This document shows positions 35,392 through 43,322 of a stretch of DNA of 47,124 bases, one piece after another. The notes beneath the pieces were generated by a model. The model was not told the DNA's origin and did not search any database. It worked only from the letters and a program-made list of their open reading frames with translations. Location: assembly GCA_045106175.1 (NCBI GenBank), contig JBGCEF010000042.1, positions 1-47,124 of the forward strand, written 5' to 3'. Source of the DNA: TMED27 sp045106175 (GTDB lineage: Bacteria; Pseudomonadota; Alphaproteobacteria; Micavibrionales; Micavibrionaceae). The number at the start of each line of letters is the position of its first letter. Position 1 is the stretch's first letter. The position numbers were made by a program, and so were the translations under genes.

Positions 35392-35934
35392 CTAAACAGT
35401 CATTATATCTGACTCTTTATCAGATAAAAGAGTATCTACACGCTTGATTATGGAATCAGTTAATTTTTGAACATCATCAGATAATTTTTTCTGAATATCC
35501 TCTGACTCATCACCACCTTTAATAGCATCCATACCGTCTTTTCGAACATTACGAACAGCAATACGCGCTTGTTCCGCATATTTACCAGCAACTTTTTTCA
35601 AATCCTGCCGACGCTCCTCGGTTAAATCAGGAAGCGGTATACGAATAGTATTTCCCTCAGGCATCGGGTTAAGCCCCAAACCGGCATCACGAATAGCCTT
35701 CTCAACAGCCTTAATGTTACCCGCATCCCATACCTGAACTGATAACATACGCGGCTCAGGTATATTAACCGTCCCAACCTGATTAAGCGGCATTTTACTG
35801 CCATAAACATCAACAACTACTGGATCAAGCAAACTTGTTGATGCACGCCCAGTTCTAAGTCCGGAAAATTCTTTATTTAAATTATCAAGAGCCCCTTCCA
35901 TACGGCGCTTAAGATCATTTTCATTATATGACAT
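35392..35934 (-). CDS. frr: Ribosome recycling factor
   Basis: Splits post-termination ribosomes with EF-G. 180 residues, a few shorter than the E. coli protein. It has the three-helix bundle starts KRRMEGALDNLNKEFSGLRTG and RASTSLLDPVVVDVYG, then NIPEPRMLSVQVWD, IRIPLPDLTEERRQDLKKVA and the C-terminal helix DVQKLTDSIIKRVDTLLSDKE. AAGGA stands about 10 bases before the ATG. It lies between pyrH and uppS. Confidence 0.96.
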   Translation of the reverse strand: MSYNENDLKRRMEGALDNLNKEFSGLRTGRASTSLLDPVVVDVYGSKMPLNQVGTVNIPEPRMLSVQVWDAGNIKAVEKAIRDAGLGLNPMPEGNTIRIPLPDLTEERRQDLKKVAGKYAEQARIAVRNVRKDGMDAIKGGDESEDIQKKLSDDVQKLTDSIIKRVDTLLSDKESDIMTV

Positions 35935-35965
35935 GGCATTACTATCCTTTTAAAAAAGTCAAAAA

Positions 35966-36709
35966 CTAAGAACTAACAAGAGTAAACTTGCCCTTCGATT
36001 GAACAACCTGAGCAAAATTACCGTCCTCACGAATTGAAAACACAACAACAGGAATCTGGTTTTCCCGCGCCAATGAAATTGCCGTTGCATCCATAACACG
36101 AAGATCGCGCGTTAAAACATCCATGTAAGAGATCTTTGGATAATGCTCTGCCGTTTCATCAATGTGAGGATCTGCGCTATAAACACCATCAACTTTAGTA
36201 CCTTTAAACAAAGCATCACATTCCATTTCCGACGCGCGTAATGCGGCCGCCGTATCCGTAGTAAAATAAGGATTACCCGTTCCCGCAGCAAAGATAACAA
36301 CACGTCCTTTTTCCATGTGACGCATCGCCCGACGACGAATATAAGGCTCACATATGGAATCCATGCGAATGGCCGATTGAACACGCGTTTGCACGCCAAT
36401 ATTCTCTAATGCATTCTGTAGAGCGAGCGCATTCATCACAATACCCAACATCCCCATATAATCGGCGGTCGTACGGTCCATGCCGTTTGCCGCGCCCGAG
36501 ACACCTCTAAAGATATTGCCTGCACCAACTACGACACAAACCTCTACACCGGCATTAATAACTTCTTGAATATCTTCAGCAACACGTTGAACGGTTGGGG
36601 AGTGAATACCAAATTCTTGAGTCCCCATCAGGACCTCCCCTGACATCTTCAGCATCACGCGCTTATAAGTGTGAGGTTCGGTAGAATTCTGCATCGGTTC
36701 AACGCTCAT
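35966..36709 (-). CDS. pyrH: Uridylate kinase (UMP kinase)
   Basis: Phosphorylates UMP to UDP. It is the bacterial hexameric enzyme of the amino-acid-kinase fold. 247 residues with RVMLKMSGEVLMG, VVVGAGNIFRGV, DYMGMLGIVMNALALQNALE, AAGTGNPYFTTDTAAALRA and KVDGVYSADP. The ATG at 36709 has AGAGA upstream, and an internal ATG five codons on is less favoured. It is separated from tsf by a gap holding a strong hairpin. Confidence 0.96.
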   Translation of the reverse strand: MSVEPMQNSTEPHTYKRVMLKMSGEVLMGTQEFGIHSPTVQRVAEDIQEVINAGVEVCVVVGAGNIFRGVSGAANGMDRTTADYMGMLGIVMNALALQNALENIGVQTRVQSAIRMDSICEPYIRRRAMRHMEKGRVVIFAAGTGNPYFTTDTAAALRASEMECDALFKGTKVDGVYSADPHIDETAEHYPKISYMDVLTRDLRVMDATAISLARENQIPVVVFSIREDGNFAQVVQSKGKFTLVSS

Positions 36710-36746
36710 AAAAATCTCTGAATCAATTTGTTATCGCCAATGTAAA

Positions 36747-36777
36747 TGGAGCCACACGCATTTGCAATGTGGCTCCA
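36747..36777 (-). terminator. Strong hairpin between tsf and pyrH, terminator or attenuator
   Basis: A perfect 10-bp stem, TGGAGCCACA/TGTGGCTCCA, with an 11-base loop, 25 bases after the tsf stop. On the minus strand it is followed by TTTACATT rather than a full T-run. It should therefore reduce rather than abolish read-through, or protect the rpsB-tsf message from 3' decay. Confidence 0.55.
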
Positions 36778-36802
36778 TCAAAAAAGTGCATTTTATGAAG
36801 AG

Positions 36803-37720
36803 TTAACCGTTAGCAACCTTGCCAACTTCTGCTGCAAAATCTTCTTCTTCCTTCTCGATACCTTCACCAAGTTGAATGCGTGAATAAGCAACAAGCTTAA
36901 TGTCCTTACCCGCATCTTTCGCTGCATTTGCTACAACATCAGCAATTCTTGTTTCGCCATCAATCACAAACTTTTGATCTAACAAGCAAATCTCTTCGTA
37001 ATATTTACGCATACGACCTTCAACCATTTTCTCTGCAATTTCTTGCGGCTTGCCTTCTTCTTTGGCTTGCTCAATCAAAAATTGACGCTCTTTTTCCATC
37101 TCTGTGGCATCAACACTGTTACGGTCTAGGTATTTCGGGAATGCGGCTGCAACATGCATCGCAATTTGCTTGCCCAGGCCATTCAATGTGTCTGCATCTG
37201 CATCTGATTCAAACGCAACTAAAACACCAATCTTGCCAAGACCTTCTTTTAAAGCACCATGAATATAAGACACAACCGCACCTTGAGAAACTTCAAGCTT
37301 CTCTGAACGACGTAACGTCATATTCTCACCAATCCTTGCAACAAGATCCGTCAAAGCATCTTTAACTGGCTTTCCGTTGTAATCAGCCGCCGATAGGTCA
37401 TCAACATCATTCGCATCAAGCGCTTTTTTTGCAACACTCTCTACAAAATCTTGGAATTCTTCATTACGAGATACAAAGTCGGTTTCCGCGTTCAATTCGA
37501 TAACCGCACCTTTTGTTCCATCAGTTACAACCGCAACAAGACCTTCTGCCGCCGTACGACTAGATTTCTTATCAGCTTTCGCCATACCTTTTTTACGAAG
37601 CTCTTCCATCGCTGCTTCAACGTCACCATTTGCTTCGGTCAATGCTTTTTTGGCATCCATCATGCCTGCCCCTGTTTTTTCACGTAATTCTTTAACCATT
37701 GATGCTGTAATGTTAGCCAT
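36803..37720 (-). CDS. tsf: Translation elongation factor Ts
   Basis: Nucleotide exchange factor for EF-Tu. 305 residues. The N-terminal UBA-like domain ASMVKELREKTGAGMMDAKKAL contacts EF-Tu. The core contains ETDFVSRNEEFQDFV with the conserved Asp-Phe pair, MHVAAAFPKYLDR and the C-terminal module KFVIDGETRIADVV. Two ATG codons are adjacent. I took the second, giving MANITA as in relatives, with AGGAG 7 bases upstream. It follows rpsB. Confidence 0.96.
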   Translation of the reverse strand: MANITASMVKELREKTGAGMMDAKKALTEANGDVEAAMEELRKKGMAKADKKSSRTAAEGLVAVVTDGTKGAVIELNAETDFVSRNEEFQDFVESVAKKALDANDVDDLSAADYNGKPVKDALTDLVARIGENMTLRRSEKLEVSQGAVVSYIHGALKEGLGKIGVLVAFESDADADTLNGLGKQIAMHVAAAFPKYLDRNSVDATEMEKERQFLIEQAKEEGKPQEIAEKMVEGRMRKYYEEICLLDQKFVIDGETRIADVVANAAKDAGKDIKLVAYSRIQLGEGIEKEEEDFAAEVGKVANG

Positions 37721-37761
37721 CATATTTCTCCTGATAATAATTAGTATTTAATATTGATAAG

Positions 37762-37787
37762 CCCTCGCACGCAGTAACATGCGAGGG
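37762..37787 (-). promoter_or_regulatory. Stem-loop in the rpsB-tsf intergenic region
   Basis: A perfect 8-bp stem, CCCTCGCA/TGCGAGGG, with a 10-base loop, 9 bases after the rpsB stop. No T-run follows on the minus strand. It resembles the partial attenuator or processing hairpin placed between these genes in other bacteria and could set the ratio of S2 to EF-Ts. Confidence 0.5.
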
Positions 37788-37796
37788 ATCATGAAT

Positions 37797-38702
37797 TTAA
37801 GCAGACGCCGCTTTCTTTGCAGACGCTTTCTCTTCGGCATCGGCATCGGCATCATCAGCCTTTGCTTCTTCTTTCTTAGGAGCAGATTCAGCCTTTGCTT
37901 TGGCAACTTCACCAGGCGTTAATTCCTCTGGCTCGTCTTTCTTCTTAGCTTTAGGAATAGAAACCTTAACCTCTTCTGCTGCACCAGTATCTGTGCCTGC
38001 TTTCGCCATTTCCGCCTGAAGACCGTCAAGAACAGCATCAGTAAAAAGATCACAGTAAAATTCTATAGAACGAAGCGCATCATCATTCCCAGGAATGATA
38101 TAATCAACACCATCTGGGTTTGCATTTGTATCAACAACCGCAAAAACCGGAATGTTAAGGTTGTTAGCTTCTTTAATAGCGATATCTTCTTTATTTGTAT
38201 CAATAATAAAAACAGCATCTGGCTTGCCGCCCATATCTTTAATACCACCAATAGAAAGCTCAAGCTTGTCGCGCTCACGCGTCAACATAAGCAATTCTTT
38301 CTTCGTACGCGTAGCACACTGAGCATCATCACCAAGAAGTGTGTCTAAATCACGTAAACGTTGAATTGATTTTGAAATAGTATTCCAGTTGGTCATCATG
38401 CCGCCCAACCATCTGTGATTCACGTAATACTGACCAGAACGCTTTGCGCTCTCAGCAATCTTGCTTGATGCTTGACGCTTCGTACCAACAAACAAAACAC
38501 GACCACCATTCGCAACAATGTCACGAAGTGATTTCACGGCATCATTCAAAAGTGGCGCTGTTTGTTGCAAATCAATAATATGAACACCATTACGAACACC
38601 AAAGATATATTCCTTCATCTTGGGGTTCCAACGGCGCGTATGGTGACCAAAGTGTACACCCGCTTCTAATAATTGTTGCATTGTAAATTCTGGCAAAGCC
38701 AT
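37797..38702 (-). CDS. rpsB: Ribosomal protein S2
   Basis: Small-subunit protein. 301 residues. The core (1-228) shows QLLEAGVHFGHHTRRWNPKMKEYIFG, GVHIIDLQQT, VLFVGTKRQA, YYVNHRWLGGMMTNW, PDAVFIIDTNKEDIAIKEA and NIPVFAVVDTNANPDGVDYIIPGNDDA. The last 70 residues are a low-complexity Lys/Glu/Ala/Asp tail, longer than in E. coli (241 residues) but common in alphaproteobacteria. AAGGAGA lies 6 bases before the ATG. A structured leader and a good promoter precede it. Confidence 0.97.
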   Translation of the reverse strand: MALPEFTMQQLLEAGVHFGHHTRRWNPKMKEYIFGVRNGVHIIDLQQTAPLLNDAVKSLRDIVANGGRVLFVGTKRQASSKIAESAKRSGQYYVNHRWLGGMMTNWNTISKSIQRLRDLDTLLGDDAQCATRTKKELLMLTRERDKLELSIGGIKDMGGKPDAVFIIDTNKEDIAIKEANNLNIPVFAVVDTNANPDGVDYIIPGNDDALRSIEFYCDLFTDAVLDGLQAEMAKAGTDTGAAEEVKVSIPKAKKKDEPEELTPGEVAKAKAESAPKKEEAKADDADADAEEKASAKKAASA

Positions 38703-38738
38703 ATGGATTCTCCTTTATAATATCCAGTTTTAACCTCT

Positions 38739-38780
38739 GTAGGCCTTGGTGTTTTTCAACACACTGGGTAAGGAACCTAC
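38739..38780 (-). promoter_or_regulatory. Structured rpsB 5' leader, possible S2 autoregulatory element
   Basis: Three nested helices can form in the leader RNA: GTAGG/CCTAC (38776-38780 with 38739-38743), CCTT/AAGG (38770-38773 with 38744-38747) and GTGTT/AACAC (38758-38762 with 38749-38753) capped by GAAA, with internal loops between. It lies 36 bases upstream of the rpsB ATG and has no following T-run, so it is not an intrinsic terminator of dnaE. S2 is known to repress its own operon in other bacteria. Whether this hairpin is the target is inference. Confidence 0.5.
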
Positions 38781-38814
38781 ATGTGAATTACATCCAAATA
38801 TGAATGTTGGCTGG

Positions 38815-38843
38815 TTTATATGGTGATTTAGAAGAGATTGCAA
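38815..38843 (-). promoter_or_regulatory. Promoter for rpsB-tsf
   Basis: On the minus strand TTGCAA (38843-38838), a 17-base spacer and TATAAA (38820-38815). The start would be near 38808 and the leader about 105 bases, including the hairpin at 38739-38780. It sits right after the dnaE stop and is one of the best -35/-10 pairs in the window. Confidence 0.6.
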
Positions 38844-38849
38844 GACATT

Positions 38850-41800
38850 TTAGGCCTCACCGACCTGCAAAACGCCATCCTGTGTGCGAATGATGTTACG
38901 GGCTTGGGATGATAAATTCCAACGCCCTGGAATATTAAGACGAACAACGCGATTTCCGTCGATATGCACATGCAAATTAATGTTCGCCATGCCTTTACCC
39001 TCAATATCCAAAAACTCTTTAATTTTAGGGACCGCATGCGCACTATCCAAGTAAACATCAATATCGCGTATCTTCGACTCAAGCGCTGCATCAAGCGGCT
39101 GCAGCTTTGTAGCGGTAAAGCGGACCTGATCTTCTCGCTGTTCTGCCTCAACGCCTAACAATAAAGGCGTACCAGGCTCAAGAATTTCACGCGCGCTCGC
39201 AAGGATATCCGAAAATAAAGTAACTTCAAAAATACCTGTCGGATCAGATAGCTGAAGAAATGCATATTTATTCCCCTTCTGCGACATCTTTTCTTGTTTC
39301 TTAAGTAAAACACCCGCCATCTGAAAATTCTGTCTAGATAAATTCTGCAATGAAGCTTCAACATCAACACAAGACGTAATTTTTAAATTCTCAAATTGCT
39401 GCTCCCGACTATCAAGAGGATGTGCAGACAAATAAAAACCAACAGCCTTAAATTCACGCCCCAATGTCTCTAGCTGGTCCCAAGCATCAATTTTAGGTAA
39501 TTCCGGCATGCCAAGGCCGCTACCCGTATCACCATCCCCGAATAAGGATACCTGTCCCGTTTCTTTTTCTTCCGCAAGACTCTGTGAATAACGTAAGATA
39601 GTTTCCGCTCCATCATACATCTGCGCACGATTAGGGTTAAGGCTTTCAAACCCACCTGCCGCTGCAAGTCCTTCTATCTGTCGCTTATTGAGTGACTTAT
39701 AATCAACACGTGATGCAAAATCCTCAACTGATTGATACGCGCCATTCTTATCACGCTCAGCAACAATATTTTGCATCGCAACCTCACCAACCCCTTTAAG
39801 AGCGGCAAGCGCATAGCGAATAACATCTTCATCAACTTTAAAATCTGCATTCGATTTATTCACATCAGGCGGCGTTAATGTGACCCCCATACGATCCAAA
39901 TCCTGTTTAAAAATCGAAAGCTTATCTGTATTACCCAAATCAAGCGTCATCGAAGCCGCTAAAAATTGTAGCGGATAATGACATTTAAGCCACGCAGTCC
40001 AATACCCGATTAACGCATAAGCCGCAGCGTGCGATTTGTTAAATCCATACCCTGCAAATGCTGCGATCTGGTCAAAGATATGGTTGGCCTGCTCTGATGG
40101 GATTTGATTATTGTCATTCGCGCCACTTACAAACATCTCGCGCTGCGCATCCATCTCTTCTTTAATTTTCTTACCCATCGCCCGTCGCAATAAATCCGCA
40201 CCACCTAATGAATATCCTGCAAGTGCTTGCGCCGCACGTTGCACTTGCTCCTGATAGACCATAATCCCATATGTCTCTTCTAAAAGTGGTTGCAACATAG
40301 GATGCATGTAATCCGCATCCTGCTTACCCTCTTTCACAGAAATATAAGTCGGAATATTATCCATCGGACCCGGACGATAAAGCGAAACAAGTGCAATAAT
40401 ATCCCCGAATTTATCAGGCTTCATTTTTCTCAAAACATCGCGCATGCCGGCACTTTCAAGCTGAAACACACCAACCGTCACACCTTGAGTCATTAATTCA
40501 TATGTAGGCTGATCATCAAGCGGTATATCAAGCGTATCAATGGTTTTGCCAACCTGTTCTTCAACAAGCTTAAGAGTTTTATGAACAACCGTCATCGTCT
40601 TAAGGCCTAAAAAGTCAAATTTCACCAAACCTGTCTGTTCAACAAATTTCATATTAAATTGCGTCACGGGCATTTCAGATCTCGGATCACGATAAAGCGG
40701 AACCAACTCATGCAAAGGACGATCACCAATCACAACCCCCGCCGCATGCGTTGATGCATGGCGATAAAGTCCCTCAAGCTGGAGTGCAATTTCAATTAAA
40801 TGGATTGAACTTGCATCCTTTTTGATCTCCAAACGAAGATCAGGATCTTGATCCAATGCTTCTTGTAAAGTGAGCGGGTTCGCCGGATTATTTGGAATCA
40901 GCTTCGCAAGCCGATCAACTTGCATATAGGGCATTTGTAAAACACGCCCAACATCACGTACAACCGCCCGTGCTTGCAACTTCCCGAAAGTAATAATCTG
41001 GGCAACGCGATCACGACCATATTTCTGTTGTACATATTCAATCACTTCTCCACGCCGATCTTGACAAAAATCGATATCAAAATCAGGCATTGAGACTCGC
41101 TCAGGGTTCAAAAAACGTTCAAACAGTAAGTCAAACTCCAACGGATCAAGGTCAGTAATCTTAAGCGACCACGCAACAACCGAACCCGCGCCCGAACCAC
41201 GGCCTGGCCCTACGGGAATATCTTGCTCTTTCGCCCATTTTATAAAATCCGAAACAATAAGGAAATAACCAGGAAACCCCATCCCATTTATAATATCTAG
41301 CTCAAACTGTAACCGTTCAAAATACGGTTTAGTATCCAATCCCGGCTTGGCCTTTAAGACAAAATTTTCTAAACGCCACTGTAAACCCTCTTCCGATTGC
41401 GCCTTCAATTCTTCAAACTCAGAGCGTGTTCCAACCGTATCAAACGCTGGCAAAATAGGATCAATCGGCTCCAAAAGATATGAACAACGCTGAGCAATTA
41501 AGACAGTATTTGCAATCGCTTCAGGTATATCCTCAAAGAGCTCAACCATCTCTTTTTCACTCTTAAAATAGTGTTCAGCCGTAACTTTGCGACGATCACT
41601 CTCAGACACATACCGCCCTTCAGAAATGCAAAGCAACGCATCATGTGCTTCATAAGATTTCTTTTCTAAGAAATAAGCATCATTAGTCGCAACGAACGCA
41701 ACATCATGCTTGTACGCCAAATCAATCAGTGCATTTTCAACCGCCTCTTCTTCGGGCCAACCATGTCTTTGTAATTCAATATAAAAACGATCGCTAAAGC

Positions 41801-42260
41801 ATTCTTTTAAATACAAAAGCTCTGCTTCTGCTTGATCAGTTTGCTTGTGCAGTAAAGCATCATTGATCCAACCCTTCGATCCACCAGAAAGGCAAATGAG
41901 CCCATCATGAAACTCTTTCAATGACTCTTTTAAGATAAATGGCTGGCTAGCATCTTCTCCTTCCATGTACGCATCGCTTAAAATACGCGAAAGATTCAAA
42001 TACCCTTGCTCATTTTGCGCAAGTAACACTAATTGATGCTGACTATCCTGATATAAAAGTTGCACCCCAAGAATTGGTTGCACACCATTTTTCTTCGCTT
42101 CAATCGCAAATTCCATAGCCCCAAACATGTTCGATGTATCGGTCACAGCGACCGCAGGCATCTCATGCTTAACACAAGCCTTAATCAGATCCTTAACCTT
42201 GATGGCGCCCTCAGCCAAGCTATAGGCCGAATGCACATGCAAATGAACAAATTGTGACAT
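38850..42260 (-). CDS. dnaE: DNA polymerase III alpha subunit
   Basis: Replicative polymerase. 1136 residues. It has the N-terminal PHP domain (FVHLHVHSAYSLAEGAI, VTDTSNMFGAMEFA), the palm with the catalytic aspartates in SMPDFDIDFCQDRRGEVIEYV, the GPGRGSGAGSVVAWSL loop, and thumb and fingers with YRPGPMDNIPTYI and AGYGFNKSHAAAYALIGYWTAWLK. The tail holds a helix-hairpin-helix/OB region (LLKKQEKMSQKGNKYAFLQLSD). The ATG at 42260 is chosen because MSQFVHLHVHS matches family starts, rather than an in-frame TTG 15 bases earlier. It lies downstream of lolD in the rnj-to-dnaE run. Confidence 0.97.
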   Translation of the reverse strand: MSQFVHLHVHSAYSLAEGAIKVKDLIKACVKHEMPAVAVTDTSNMFGAMEFAIEAKKNGVQPILGVQLLYQDSQHQLVLLAQNEQGYLNLSRILSDAYMEGEDASQPFILKESLKEFHDGLICLSGGSKGWINDALLHKQTDQAEAELLYLKECFSDRFYIELQRHGWPEEEAVENALIDLAYKHDVAFVATNDAYFLEKKSYEAHDALLCISEGRYVSESDRRKVTAEHYFKSEKEMVELFEDIPEAIANTVLIAQRCSYLLEPIDPILPAFDTVGTRSEFEELKAQSEEGLQWRLENFVLKAKPGLDTKPYFERLQFELDIINGMGFPGYFLIVSDFIKWAKEQDIPVGPGRGSGAGSVVAWSLKITDLDPLEFDLLFERFLNPERVSMPDFDIDFCQDRRGEVIEYVQQKYGRDRVAQIITFGKLQARAVVRDVGRVLQMPYMQVDRLAKLIPNNPANPLTLQEALDQDPDLRLEIKKDASSIHLIEIALQLEGLYRHASTHAAGVVIGDRPLHELVPLYRDPRSEMPVTQFNMKFVEQTGLVKFDFLGLKTMTVVHKTLKLVEEQVGKTIDTLDIPLDDQPTYELMTQGVTVGVFQLESAGMRDVLRKMKPDKFGDIIALVSLYRPGPMDNIPTYISVKEGKQDADYMHPMLQPLLEETYGIMVYQEQVQRAAQALAGYSLGGADLLRRAMGKKIKEEMDAQREMFVSGANDNNQIPSEQANHIFDQIAAFAGYGFNKSHAAAYALIGYWTAWLKCHYPLQFLAASMTLDLGNTDKLSIFKQDLDRMGVTLTPPDVNKSNADFKVDEDVIRYALAALKGVGEVAMQNIVAERDKNGAYQSVEDFASRVDYKSLNKRQIEGLAAAGGFESLNPNRAQMYDGAETILRYSQSLAEEKETGQVSLFGDGDTGSGLGMPELPKIDAWDQLETLGREFKAVGFYLSAHPLDSREQQFENLKITSCVDVEASLQNLSRQNFQMAGVLLKKQEKMSQKGNKYAFLQLSDPTGIFEVTLFSDILASAREILEPGTPLLLGVEAEQREDQVRFTATKLQPLDAALESKIRDIDVYLDSAHAVPKIKEFLDIEGKGMANINLHVHIDGNRVVRLNIPGRWNLSSQARNIIRTQDGVLQVGEA

Positions 42261-42292
42261 GTAAGGATTTAACAACGAAAATGAACCTAACG

Positions 42293-43012
42293 CTAGTCGA
42301 AAGGAACAATTCTCCCCGCTTTTAATTCAAGCGCACGATCCATTTTATCTGCTAATTCGTGATTATGCGTCGCAATTAATGCCCCAACGTCACGATCACG
42401 AACCTGCTCTAGTAAAATATCAAACACCTCTGCCGATGTGTCCGGGTCAAGATTACCTGTCGGTTCATCCGCTAACAATAACTTTGGATCATTCGCCAAC
42501 GCTCGCGCAATCGCAACGCGCTGCTGCTCACCACCCGACAATCGCGCAGGACGATGGTCTAATCGCTGCCCAAGTCCAAGTTGCTCCAAAACCATGGCTG
42601 CCTTATCGAGCGCATCATTTCTTTTCTCACCAGCAATAATAAGCGGCATCGCCACGTTCTCTTGCGCCGTAAATTCAGGCAAAAGATGGTGAAATTGATA
42701 AATAAAACCAACATCATTAAGCCGTATAGCGGTCCGTGTTTTCTCATTAGATTTTGAAACGTCTTGCTGATCTACGAATATCGATCCTTCAGATGGTTTA
42801 TCCAATAACCCCGCAATTTGTAACAACGTTGACTTACCCGAACCCGATTGCCCAACAAGTGCAACAAGCTCCCCTTTTTCAACCTTAAGGTTCAAATCTT
42901 CAAAAATCGTAAGCGTACGCCCACCCTGCTCAAAAGATTTGCGAAGCCCTGAAAGTTTTAATAAAATCGCCTGCTCAATTGGCGTATTAAACGCACTTGT
43001 TGCTTTATTCAT
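42293..43012 (-). CDS. lolD: Lipoprotein-releasing ABC transporter ATP-binding protein LolD
   Basis: Powers release of outer-membrane lipoproteins from the inner membrane with LolC/E. About 239 residues. Walker A GQSGSGKST, Q-loop YQFHHLLPEFTAQENV, signature LSGGEQQRVAIARAL, Walker B LLLADEPTGNLD and the switch His in IATHNHELA are all intact. Start choice is uncertain among ATG 43012, ATG 43018 and a longer 43045. I favour 43012 because it repeats the ATGAATAA overlap seen at the lolC junction, here with the stop of the small Cys-rich gene. Confidence 0.95.
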   Translation of the reverse strand: MNKATSAFNTPIEQAILLKLSGLRKSFEQGGRTLTIFEDLNLKVEKGELVALVGQSGSGKSTLLQIAGLLDKPSEGSIFVDQQDVSKSNEKTRTAIRLNDVGFIYQFHHLLPEFTAQENVAMPLIIAGEKRNDALDKAAMVLEQLGLGQRLDHRPARLSGGEQQRVAIARALANDPKLLLADEPTGNLDPDTSAEVFDILLEQVRDRDVGALIATHNHELADKMDRALELKAGRIVPFD

Positions 43013-43322
43013 TTTCATCCAAACATTTGGGCCAATTTCTCTCACCCATACAACCTAACAATGTACAAAACCTTGCCCCTGACTTATTAGGGGGGCCACA
43101 TGTATTGCATCCGTCATAATAAGAAGATGCGCAAGTCTGGGACACGAATAACACACTATACCGCTTAGCCCCTCCAGTTATTCCAAAAAAAACAAACGGA
43201 CTAATCAATGTAACTAACATAAAACATAAAACTGTTAGAAATGTATATTTGAGTATCCTCTTCGTGCGCGAAGGCTTAGGCTTTTGATTAGTTTTTTGCT
43301 TATTATTTTTAACTTTATTCAT
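43003..43322. repeat. 10-base direct repeat flanking the small gene between lolC and lolD
   Basis: CTTTATTCAT (plus strand) occurs at 43003-43012 and again at 43313-43322, 310 bases apart. On the minus strand each reads ATGAATAAAG and combines a start ATG with the upstream gene's TAA. Deleting one copy with the DNA between would restore a direct lolC-lolD overlap of the same form. Confidence 0.6.
43005..43322 (-). CDS. Small single-span membrane protein with Cys-rich C-terminal domain, inserted between lolC and lolD
   Basis: 105 residues, no family recognised. A very basic cytoplasmic start of about 22 residues rich in Lys/Asn/Gln precedes one membrane span (about 25-48, TFLTVLCFMLVTLISPFVFF). 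By the positive-inside rule the remaining 55 residues face the periplasm. They hold six cysteines (64, 72, 75, 86, 91, 100), including a CNTC pair and GARFCTLLGC, enough for three disulfides. It has no lipobox. The ATG overlaps the lolC stop by 8 bases and its own stop overlaps the likely lolD start by 8. This strongly implies co-translation with the Lol transporter. Function is unknown. A substrate or accessory role in lipoprotein release is only a guess from position. Confidence 0.68.
   Translation of the reverse strand: MNKVKNNKQKTNQKPKPSRTKRILKYTFLTVLCFMLVTLISPFVFFGITGGAKRYSVLFVSQTCASSYYDGCNTCGPPNKSGARFCTLLGCMGERNWPKCLDENE

Noticed and set aside
38703..38849. Possible tRNA or small RNA gene in the rpsB-dnaE gap because of its pairing
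   Set aside because: No cloverleaf, no TTC-loop sequence or CCA end. The pairing fits a single irregular hairpin in the rpsB leader.
43023..43045. Longer lolD start at 43045
   Set aside because: It would extend lolD further into the small Cys-rich gene without a ribosome-binding site, and the added residues do not resemble LolD.
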